Shown one piece after another: positions 1 to 6,675 of a DNA stretch of 31,209 nt. Under the pieces are notes generated by a model. That model was not told the DNA's origin. It saw only the letters and a list, made by a program, of their open reading frames with translations, and searched no databases. Source of the DNA: JAHIZC01 sp043813305 (GTDB lineage: Bacteria > Omnitrophota > Gorgyraeia > Gygaellales > Profunditerraquicolaceae); assembly GCA_043813305.1 (NCBI GenBank), contig JBDRLC010000048.1:1-31209 (forward strand), in the 5' to 3' direction. The stretch's first letter is position 1. The number at the start of each line of letters is the position of its first letter. The position numbers and the translations under genes were made by a program.

Positions 1-323
1 CTATCGCTACGAAGATCTATGGCGCTAAAGATGTAGAATATTCAGGAGAAGCGGAAGAAAAAATTCAGCTCTTTACTAAGCAGGGCTGGGATAATCTGCC
101 TATCTGTATGGCTAAGACGCATCTATCGCTATCTCATGATCCGGCTCTTAAAGGAAGGCCGCGCGATTTTACCTTACCGATCAGAGATATTCGTGCTTCA
201 GTGGGAGCAGGATTTCTTTATCCTTTATGCGGCACGATGCGGACTATGCCCGGCCTACCCAGCCATCCGGCAGGCGAAAAGATTGATATTGATCAAGAAG
301 GGAATATCTTAGGATTATTTTAA
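1..323 (+). CDS. fhs: Formate--tetrahydrofolate ligase, C-terminal end (partial)
   Basis: Only the last 107 or so codons are present; the gene enters from the left edge in the frame starting at base 3. The enzyme makes 10-formyl-THF from formate, THF and ATP, the entry step of the methyl branch of the Wood-Ljungdahl pathway. The visible tail carries the family's closing signatures: PICMAKTHLSLSHDP, then GRPRDFTLPIRDIR, then GAGFLYPLCGTMRTMPGLP, and the usual ending with DQEGNILGLF. It lies 7 bases before fchA and probably shares its transcript, so formyl-THF is passed straight to the cyclohydrolase and dehydrogenase encoded next. The reading frame shows no break. The identification rests on long recognisable motifs and I regard it as secure; the N-terminal part with the P-loop lies outside the window. 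Confidence 0.95.
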   Translation, partial: IATKIYGAKDVEYSGEAEEKIQLFTKQGWDNLPICMAKTHLSLSHDPALKGRPRDFTLPIRDIRASVGAGFLYPLCGTMRTMPGLPSHPAGEKIDIDQEGNILGLF

Positions 324-330
324 GCTCAGT

Positions 331-891
331 ATGTATCGAGACGCTATTCTTAAAAAATATTTAGATGATCTGGCAGCGAAGCTGCCTGCTCCCGGAGGAG
401 GTTCGGCAGCTGCCTTAAATGCGGGATTGGGAGCATCTTTAATCAGCATGGTAGTTAATTTTACCCTGGGAAAAGCAAAATATGCCGAATATCAAGCGCA
501 GTTAGAGGAAATATTGGAGAGATCAGAAAATTTAAGGAATGAGTTTTTGAATTTAGTTGATCTGGATGTTACGGCTTACAAAAGTAAGGATATAAAAGAA
601 GCCCTGGATGTGCCTCTTAAGGTTTGCCGGCTTTGTTTCCAAGGAGCTGGGTTATGTCCTGCACTTGTCGAAAAAGGCAATCTTAATTTAATCAGCGATG
701 TTGCGGTAGCCGCTATTTTATTTGAATCTGCTTTTACCTCTGCTTATTTTAACGTAGAGATAAATCTTATGACTTTGAAAGATGAAGCGTTAACAGAAAA
801 GATAAGAACAGAGTTAAAAGAAATAGACAAAGAAATCAAAAAGATCAGATTAGAGACGGAGGAGCGGGTTGGCAAAATTATTAGAGGGTAA
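331..891 (+). CDS. fchA: Methenyl-THF cyclohydrolase (cyclodeaminase/FchA family)
   Basis: A 186-residue protein of the cyclodeaminase/cyclohydrolase family, which interconverts 10-formyl-THF and 5,10-methenyl-THF. The N-terminal helix followed by PAPGGGSAAA (residues 19-28) is the folate-binding signature of the family, and the alpha-helical remainder, ending in a charged helix, fits a four- or five-helix bundle. The length is slightly below the usual 200 or so. The start is supported by the short distance between Met1 and PGGGS, as in relatives, although no clear Shine-Dalgarno sequence precedes it. It sits between fhs and folD and its last 23 bases overlap folD. Its presence beside a folD that has lost the cyclohydrolase lysine suggests that FchA does the cyclohydrolase step here. 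A glutamate formiminotransferase-linked cyclodeaminase role is unlikely because no histidine-degradation gene is near. Confidence 0.88.
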   Translation: MYRDAILKKYLDDLAAKLPAPGGGSAAALNAGLGASLISMVVNFTLGKAKYAEYQAQLEEILERSENLRNEFLNLVDLDVTAYKSKDIKEALDVPLKVCRLCFQGAGLCPALVEKGNLNLISDVAVAAILFESAFTSAYFNVEINLMTLKDEALTEKIRTELKEIDKEIKKIRLETEERVGKIIRG

Positions 892-1759
892 GCCTGTAGC
901 CCAGGAGATTAAGGAAAAGATCAAAGCAGAGATCATTGCTTTGGGTATCAAGCCGGTTTTGGCCAGCGTGTTGGTAGGTAATAATGCCGGAGCAGAAGCT
1001 TATGTTAATTCTCAGAGAAAAACAGCCGAAGGTCTGGGAATCGAATATCAGTTCCATAAACTGGATGAAGATACTTCGCAGGATAAACTGATCGAGTTCA
1101 TCAAGGGATTGAATCAGGATAAGTCAGTGAATGGGATGATTATTCAGATGCCGTTACCACCCCAGATAGATTATAAAAAGATCAGCCAATTTATCCTGCC
1201 GGATAAAGATCTAGAAGGGATGCATCCTGCTAATATGGGTAAGATTGTTTTCGGCACTTCGACTTTGCTCAGTGCCGATGGTGAGTATGATCGAACCATC
1301 GGCAAGGCGAAGTTAATCCCTTGCACTCCCGCAGCGGTAATGGAATTATTAAACTCAACAGGTATAGATCTTTACGGAAAAGAAGTCGTAATTGTCGGGC
1401 ATAGCGAAATCGTAGGTAAACCTTTAGCGCTCTTATTATTAGAGAAGTTTGCCACGGTAACTGTTTGTCATATCGGAACCTCAAAAGCAAATAAGTTAGA
1501 GGAGCATGTAAAGAAAGCCGAGATTCTGATTGTTGCGGTAGGTAAGGCAGGATTAATAAAAGGTGATTTAGTCAAAGCAGGTGCTATAGTAATTGATGTC
1601 GGTATAAATAGAGTAGAAGGTAAAATTGTCGGCGATGTAGAATTTGAACCGGCCGAGAAAAAAGCCGCATACATTACGCCGGTGCCAGGCGGGGTAGGGC
1701 CTCTTACGGTTACGATGTTGATGCGCAACTTAGTTGAGGCAGCAAAATCCCAAAGATAA
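869..1759 (+). CDS. folD: Methylene-THF dehydrogenase, FolD family, with altered cyclohydrolase site
   Basis: A 296-residue FolD-family protein that should reduce 5,10-methenyl-THF to methylene-THF. Start is TTG, with GGAGG a few bases upstream inside fchA. Family landmarks are clear: QMPLP (93-97), a PCTPAA block, the nucleotide-binding VVIVGHSEIVGKP and the closing PVPGGVGPLTV. Three features are odd. The motif usually written Y-x-x-x-K-x-K reads Y45-V-N-S-Q49-R-K51, so the lysine needed for cyclohydrolase chemistry is glutamine. The usual KDxDG reads KDLEG (Glu116). The usual GRS of the cofactor loop reads GHS, which may alter NADP preference. There are also about 14 extra residues before PCTP. 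I infer a mainly or only dehydrogenase enzyme working with FchA; the family assignment is certain, the loss of cyclohydrolase is not proven. Confidence 0.93.
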   Translation: MAKLLEGKPVAQEIKEKIKAEIIALGIKPVLASVLVGNNAGAEAYVNSQRKTAEGLGIEYQFHKLDEDTSQDKLIEFIKGLNQDKSVNGMIIQMPLPPQIDYKKISQFILPDKDLEGMHPANMGKIVFGTSTLLSADGEYDRTIGKAKLIPCTPAAVMELLNSTGIDLYGKEVVIVGHSEIVGKPLALLLLEKFATVTVCHIGTSKANKLEEHVKKAEILIVAVGKAGLIKGDLVKAGAIVIDVGINRVEGKIVGDVEFEPAEKKAAYITPVPGGVGPLTVTMLMRNLVEAAKSQR

Positions 1760-1773
1760 AAGGTAGGTGGGTT

Positions 1774-2106
1774 ATGAAAAAGGAAGTATTTTTACTTTTT
1801 TTATTTTTTTGCCTCCTGTTTTATTTCTCAACATCAAAAAGTCACGCTGCTGGGGATGAAGGAGTTAATTTTAATAAAGAAGCGGCGTACAATATTTATT
1901 ACGAAGTAAGTGATTACGAAGTCAACCAAGTGGAAAATATAAGGATTTTAGGTACGCAGGAGATCGGGCAGGTGATTTTTCTGAAGATAAAATATTCCGG
2001 AGTCACTGAAAGAGAGGGGTTTATCCGCCTTGATAGTATAAAGGCAATTCTTCCCACCACAGCAGAGAGGCCTGACAGGAGTTTTGACAACAGAAGGTCC
2101 TACTAG
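1774..2106 (+). CDS. Small secreted or periplasmic protein of unknown function
   Basis: A 110-residue protein with no family that I recognise. Residues 1-26 form a classical signal peptide: two lysines, a very hydrophobic stretch rich in Leu and Phe, then S-H-A-A as a probable signal peptidase site. The mature part, about 85 residues, alternates short hydrophobic and polar segments typical of a beta-rich fold (for example QVIFLKIKY) and ends in a basic, polar tail. There is no cysteine in the mature region, no metal motif and no lipobox. A purine-rich AGGTAGGTGG precedes the ATG. It is placed between folD and metF, only 14 bases after folD and before metF, so it is co-transcribed with cytoplasmic one-carbon enzymes although it is predicted to be exported. 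Function unknown. Confidence 0.6.
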   Translation: MKKEVFLLFLFFCLLFYFSTSKSHAAGDEGVNFNKEAAYNIYYEVSDYEVNQVENIRILGTQEIGQVIFLKIKYSGVTEREGFIRLDSIKAILPTTAERPDRSFDNRRSY

Positions 2107-2120
2107 TTATTACAGGAGAG

Positions 2121-2993
2121 ATGATGAACTTTAAAGAAAAAATTCAAGCAGGGAAATTTTTGCTCACTTCTGAAATCGGCCCGCCTAAAGGAAAAGAGAC
2201 CAAAGAGTTATTGGAGGATGCGGAATTGATCCGCAGCAGAGTAGATGCGATAAATGTCACTGATTTACAGAGTTCGGTTATGCGCTTAGGGTCTTTAGCA
2301 GTCTGTTCTCTCTTAAAACAGAAGGGGTTTGAGCCGGTATTTCAGGTAACCTGCCGTGACCGGAATCGACTGGCTTTGCAGTCGGATATTCTCTCTGCAG
2401 CATCTTTGGGCATAGAAAATCTGTTGATTCTAACCGGTGACCATACGACATTAGGAGACCATCCTGAAGCAAAACCGGTATTTGATCTGGAGTCTGTGCA
2501 GTTACTGAAGGTGGTTGAGGGGCTGCAGAAGGGTGAGGATATGAAGGGGAATAAATTGCGGGGCGAACCCCCGAAATTCTGTGTTGGCGCAGTAGTCAAT
2601 CCCGGAGCAGACCCGATAGAGCCGCAGATCATCAAGATGGAGCAGAAGATTGAAGCGGGAGCCGAGTTTTTTCAGACTCAGGCAGTTTATGATATAAAAG
2701 TTTTTGAGAATTTCTTAAGCAAGATAAAGCATCTTAAAACCACAATCTTAGGTGGAACAGTCTTATTAAAATCAGCTGGCATGGCTAAATATATGAATAA
2801 AAATGTAGCTGGGGTAAGTGTTCCCGATGATTTAATTAAGGAGATAGAAGGGGCTAAAGATAAAGTTGCGACTTCAATTGAAATTGCTGCCCGATTAATT
2901 AATGAATTAAAACCGATGTGCCAGGGCATACATCTAATGCCGATCGGCTGGGATAAGAAAGTGCCCTTGGTATTGGATGCGGCAGGATTATAA
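2121..2993 (+). CDS. metF: Methylenetetrahydrofolate reductase
   Basis: A 290-residue MetF-type TIM-barrel flavoprotein that reduces methylene-THF to methyl-THF, the last step of the methyl branch and also a methionine-synthesis step. Seen in the sequence: the N-terminal LTSEIGPP with the expected active-site glutamate, NVTDLQSS, LILTGDH and the KPVFDLESVQLL block, then GAEFFQTQAVYD, which is typical of MetF proteins of acetogens and related bacteria. There is no C-terminal extension. In many acetogens MetF works with the zinc protein MetV; no metV is in this window. The start is a double ATG with GGAGAG just upstream. The gene lies between a secreted protein and cooS, with 57 bases containing a short tandem repeat before cooS. 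Confidence 0.92.
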   Translation: MMNFKEKIQAGKFLLTSEIGPPKGKETKELLEDAELIRSRVDAINVTDLQSSVMRLGSLAVCSLLKQKGFEPVFQVTCRDRNRLALQSDILSAASLGIENLLILTGDHTTLGDHPEAKPVFDLESVQLLKVVEGLQKGEDMKGNKLRGEPPKFCVGAVVNPGADPIEPQIIKMEQKIEAGAEFFQTQAVYDIKVFENFLSKIKHLKTTILGGTVLLKSAGMAKYMNKNVAGVSVPDDLIKEIEGAKDKVATSIEIAARLINELKPMCQGIHLMPIGWDKKVPLVLDAAGL

Positions 2994-2997
2994 AAAC

Positions 2998-3028
2998 AGG
3001 TTATAGGTTCTAGGTTTTAGGTTCTAGG
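2998..3028 (+). repeat. 14-base tandem repeat between metF and cooS
   Basis: Two adjacent copies, TTATAGGTTCTAGG (3001-3014) and TTTTAGGTTCTAGG (3015-3028), differ at one base and are preceded by AGG. The repeat fills most of the short metF-cooS spacer and stops 9 bases before the cooS Shine-Dalgarno AAGGAG. The CTAG core recalls the GTAACTAGTAA repeats at 17660-17770, but I cannot show that the two are related. No function is evident. Confidence 0.7.
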
Positions 3029-3050
3029 AAAGATACAAAGGAGAATTGAT

Positions 3051-4958
3051 ATGGCGGATATGAAAGAAAAATCAGTAGATCTGGCGACGCAAGAAATGTT
3101 AAAGAAGGCCGAGAAGGAAAATATAAAAACCAGCTGGGATAGGCTGGAAGCTCAGCAGCCGCAGTGTGGGTTTGGGCAGTTGGGTGTCTGTTGTACTGTA
3201 TGTAATATGGGGCCGTGCAGGATAGACCCATTTGGAGAAGGTGCGCAGACCGGGGTTTGCGGTGCAGGCGCAGATACGATCACCGCAAGAAACCTAGCCC
3301 GTAAGATCGCAGTAGGGGCTTCTGCGCATTCTGACCACGGAAGGGACGTGGCACATACTCTTTCTTTATTATCCGAAGGTCATGCCCATGATTATGAAGT
3401 CCTGGATTTAGAAAAATTTAAAGAAATCGCCCAGGAATTTAAGATTGATATTACTCAACCGAAGGATAAGATCTTAAAAGAACTTTCAAAAAAATTGCTG
3501 GGAGAGTTCGGTAGGCAGGAAGGCGAATTGACTTTTATTAAGCGCGCACCCAAGAAAAGGCAGGAAATCTGGAGAAAATTAGGGATTGTGCCCAGGGGAG
3601 TTGACCGGGAAGTAGTTGAGTTATTGCATACTACTACTATGGGCGTAGATATGGATTATAAGAATATTATTAAGACAGGTATGCGCTGTGCTCTTTCTGA
3701 TGGCTGGGGTGGGTCGATGATCGCTACAGACGTGCAGGATGTTATATTGGGTGCTCCGGTACCGGTAAGAAGTAAGGTAAATTTAGGCGTATTAAAGGAT
3801 AATTATGTCAATATAGTCGTACATGGCCATGAGCCGGTCTTATCGGAGATGGCAGTCAAGGCTGCTCAAGATCCAGAACTGATAAAGTTAGCTAAAAGTA
3901 AAGGCGCTGAGGGGATTAATCTAGCTGGTATCTGTTGCACTGCCAATGAAATATTGATGCGTCATGGTATAGCTGTAGCGGGAAATTTCCTGCAGCAGGA
4001 ATTAGCGATTCTAACCGGGGCAGTTGAGTTGATGATGGTGGATGTGCAGTGTATTATGCCGGCGTTGAATGAGGTAGCAAATTGTTTCCATACAAAATTG
4101 GTGACTACATCTGCTAAGGCGCGTTTTCCCGGAGTAACTCATATTGAGTTTCGTACGGATAAGGCATATGAAATAGCCAAGCAGATCATAAAGTTAGGAG
4201 TAGAGAATTTCCAGAATCGCAATAAAGACAGGGTAGATATACCGAAACATGAGATGGATCTAGTTGCGGGTTTTACTAAAGAGATCGTATCTCAGATCTT
4301 AGGAGGAAAATACCGCGCAACCTATAAACCGTTAAATGAAGCGATTATCTCCGGAAGGCTAAGAGGAGTAGCGGGAGTAGTCGGTTGCTGTAATCCCAAA
4401 CAGACCCATGATTATTTTCATATCGAACTGGTAAAAGAATTAATCAAGAATGATGTTTTAGTGCTTCAGACCGGTTGTTCTGCGATTGCCTGCGCAAAGA
4501 AAGGTTTTCTGATCCCGGAAGCGGCAAGGGAGTATGCCGGCAAAGGACTTCAGGAGATATGCGAGGCAGTGGGGATCCCTCCGGTGTTGCATCTTGGTTC
4601 TTGTGTTGATAATTCCCGTATCTTGACCGCTGCATCCCAGATCATTGCCGAGGGCGACTTGGGTGAGGATTTGTCAGATATACCTGCGGCAGGAGCAGCT
4701 CCGGAATGGATGTCAGAGAAGGCAATCACAATCGGTTTTTATTTTGTAGCTTCAGGGGTTTATACGATATTCGGCGCTGATCCTTTTGCCGTATTAGGAA
4801 GCCAGAACCTCACCCGCTACTTGACCAAAGAAATAGAGGATGACGTAGGAGCCAGGTTTGAGTTCTCTAATGATCCGCATAAGATGGCTGAGTTGATGAT
4901 TCAGCATATAGATAAGAAGCGGCAGGCGTTGAAACTAAATCCGCTAATGTATAAATGA
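3051..4958 (+). CDS. cooS: Anaerobic Ni-Fe carbon monoxide dehydrogenase, catalytic subunit
   Basis: A 635-residue CooS/AcsA-type CODH that interconverts CO2 and CO. The cysteines of the D and B clusters are at 39, 47, 48, 51, 56 and 70, the same numbers as in the well-studied Carboxydothermus CODH-II. C-cluster ligands are also visible: a His in VVHGHEP, C295 in GICCTAN, C334 in DVQCIMP, C446 in GCCNPK, C476 in TGCSAIAC and C518 in LGSCVDN, plus the catalytic lysine in SEKAITIG. The enzyme therefore looks fully active. It is preceded by AAGGAG at good spacing. Its stop overlaps the ferredoxin start as ATGA. The neighbours (CooF-like ferredoxin, flavoprotein, acsB) suggest a role in acetyl-CoA synthesis or cleavage, with electrons exchanged through ferredoxin and possibly NAD(P)H. 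It could be labelled acsA because acsB is nearby. Confidence 0.96.
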   Translation: MADMKEKSVDLATQEMLKKAEKENIKTSWDRLEAQQPQCGFGQLGVCCTVCNMGPCRIDPFGEGAQTGVCGAGADTITARNLARKIAVGASAHSDHGRDVAHTLSLLSEGHAHDYEVLDLEKFKEIAQEFKIDITQPKDKILKELSKKLLGEFGRQEGELTFIKRAPKKRQEIWRKLGIVPRGVDREVVELLHTTTMGVDMDYKNIIKTGMRCALSDGWGGSMIATDVQDVILGAPVPVRSKVNLGVLKDNYVNIVVHGHEPVLSEMAVKAAQDPELIKLAKSKGAEGINLAGICCTANEILMRHGIAVAGNFLQQELAILTGAVELMMVDVQCIMPALNEVANCFHTKLVTTSAKARFPGVTHIEFRTDKAYEIAKQIIKLGVENFQNRNKDRVDIPKHEMDLVAGFTKEIVSQILGGKYRATYKPLNEAIISGRLRGVAGVVGCCNPKQTHDYFHIELVKELIKNDVLVLQTGCSAIACAKKGFLIPEAAREYAGKGLQEICEAVGIPPVLHLGSCVDNSRILTAASQIIAEGDLGEDLSDIPAAGAAPEWMSEKAITIGFYFVASGVYTIFGADPFAVLGSQNLTRYLTKEIEDDVGARFEFSNDPHKMAELMIQHIDKKRQALKLNPLMYK

Positions 4959-5413
4959 GCAGAAAAAAACTGTATTATAAGGTCGATAAATGTTTAGCCT
5001 GTAAGTCTTGCGAGGTTGCCTGTGCGTTAGCGCATTCTATTACAGGAGAATTATACAAGGCGCTTGCGGAAGATAAAATATCTCTTCCGAGAAAAAAGAT
5101 TTATTCTTCTAAGGGGAAAAATTTTCCGGTTTCCTGTCGCCACTGCGAAGACCCTAAGTGCGTTGAGGCATGCATGGCAGCAGCGATAAGATTTAACCAA
5201 GAGAAAGGAATGGTTGTTTTTGATGATAGCCGCTGTGTTGGTTGCTGGATGTGCGTGATGGCTTGTCCGTATGGGGCGATTAGGCCTAATACTAAGATGA
5301 AGGTTCCGGTGAGGTGCGATAAATGTAAAGATAAAGATGAGCCCCAATGCGTAAAGGCTTGTCCGACAGCTGCGATTATATGGGAAGAAGAGAGTAAAAT
5401 GGAGAAGAAATGA
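4955..5413 (+). CDS. CooF-like four-cluster ferredoxin subunit
   Basis: A 152-residue iron-sulfur protein with four cysteine groups: CLACKSCEVAC near residue 14, CRHCEDPKCVEAC near 63, CVGCWMCVMACP near 91 and CDKCKDKDEPQCVKACP near 120. The arrangement is that of the CooF/HycB/DmsB family, predicted to hold four 4Fe-4S clusters. It has no signal peptide, so it works in the cytoplasm. Start and stop overlap those of its neighbours (ATGA with cooS, 4 bases with the flavoprotein), which indicates tight translational coupling. By family knowledge it is the electron shuttle between CooS and the downstream flavoprotein. Whether it also serves a hydrogenase or another partner cannot be seen here. 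Confidence 0.9.
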   Translation: MSRKKLYYKVDKCLACKSCEVACALAHSITGELYKALAEDKISLPRKKIYSSKGKNFPVSCRHCEDPKCVEACMAAAIRFNQEKGMVVFDDSRCVGCWMCVMACPYGAIRPNTKMKVPVRCDKCKDKDEPQCVKACPTAAIIWEEESKMEKK

Positions 5414-6675
5414 AAGAGTTTGTAGTTATTGGTAATTCAGCGGCAGGTATTTCCGGAGTTGAGGCAATCAGGACCAAGGATAGACAATCCAAAATCACGG
5501 TTATTTCTGATGAAGATTATAATTCTTATTGTCGCTGTTTGATCTCTTATTATTTATCCGGCGAAGTAAAAGAAGACAAGATATTTTACCGTCCGGAAAG
5601 CTTTTACAAAAATAATAATATTAATCTTATACTTAACAAAAAAGTCGCACGTATCGATCCGAAAAAGAATCGCGTAATCCTTGAGGATAAGAGTAATCTT
5701 GGCTATGACTCTTTGTTAATTGCAACAGGATCCAGCCCTAAATTTCCCGAAATCAACGGTATAAAGAAAAAGGGGGTTTTTGGTTTTCGTACTATTAAAG
5801 ATGCAAAAGAGATTGCATGGTTAGTACCGGTGACTAAAACCGCCTGTGTTTTAGGCGGAGGGTTGATCGGGCTTAAGGCGGCTTACGGATTAAAGAAAAG
5901 AGGCGTAGATGTAAAGGTAATTATCGGATCTAAACAGGTTCTTTCGCAGATGTTAGATTTTGAATCCGCTCAATTTGTGAAAAAAAGGTTGGAAGAGAAC
6001 GGGATTGAATTGATCCTCGGAGAGAATGTCCAAGAAATTATAGGCAATGGAGATATAAAGGCAGTAAAATTAGATTCCGGTAAGGCAATCGGCTGTTCCC
6101 TGGTGATTGTCGGTAAGGGGGTATCGCCCAACATCGGCTTGATCAAAGATACGCAGATTAAGGTTAATCAAGGAATCGTTACCAAAGAGTTTTTAGATAC
6201 AAATATACCTAATATTTATGCTGCCGGAGATGTATCTGAGAGCTTTGATATCACACTGGGCAGACATGCGGTGAATGCGCTCTGGCCGGTTGCAGTCGAG
6301 CAGGGGAAAACAGCAGGTTTGAATATGGCCGGTGAGAAGATGAAATATCAAGGATCTTTAGGTATGAATTCAATCGAGTTTTTCGGCCTCCCGGTAATCT
6401 CATTAGGAATATATAAAGCAGAAAAAGAGGATTCATCGATAGAGGAACTGAAGCTTAGCGAAGTAAGATTTAATAGCTATAAGAAGTTATTGTTAAAGAA
6501 TAACGTAATCATCGGAACAATATTGGTAGGTAATATCAAAAATAGCGGCGTATTCTTAAGATTAATCAGGGAAAGAACCGATATCTCGACGATCAAAGAG
6601 AAATTGCTGCAAGAGGATTTCGGCTATCCTGATATTCTGAATTTAATAAAGGAGAAGGAGCAAACCTATGTCTAA
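5410..6675 (+). CDS. FAD-dependent NAD(P)-linked oxidoreductase, CooS/CooF partner type
   Basis: A 421-residue pyridine nucleotide-disulfide oxidoreductase fold protein. The FAD dinucleotide motif is G8-N-S-A-A-G13-I-S-G, followed by a short YNSYCRC segment in place of a redox disulfide, LLIATGSSP, then a second Rossmann motif for NAD(P), GGGLIG at 149-154, and the second FAD motif AAGD at 271-274. A C-terminal domain of about 100 residues resembles that of NADH oxidases and rubredoxin reductases. CooS-CooF-flavoprotein triplets are known from CO-oxidising Firmicutes, where the flavoprotein is thought to reduce NAD(P) with ferredoxin electrons. The same role is likely here. The gene overlaps the ferredoxin gene by 4 bases and acsB by 8 bases. 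The exact electron acceptor is not readable from sequence. Confidence 0.87.
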   Translation: MKEFVVIGNSAAGISGVEAIRTKDRQSKITVISDEDYNSYCRCLISYYLSGEVKEDKIFYRPESFYKNNNINLILNKKVARIDPKKNRVILEDKSNLGYDSLLIATGSSPKFPEINGIKKKGVFGFRTIKDAKEIAWLVPVTKTACVLGGGLIGLKAAYGLKKRGVDVKVIIGSKQVLSQMLDFESAQFVKKRLEENGIELILGENVQEIIGNGDIKAVKLDSGKAIGCSLVIVGKGVSPNIGLIKDTQIKVNQGIVTKEFLDTNIPNIYAAGDVSESFDITLGRHAVNALWPVAVEQGKTAGLNMAGEKMKYQGSLGMNSIEFFGLPVISLGIYKAEKEDSSIEELKLSEVRFNSYKKLLLKNNVIIGTILVGNIKNSGVFLRLIRERTDISTIKEKLLQEDFGYPDILNLIKEKEQTYV

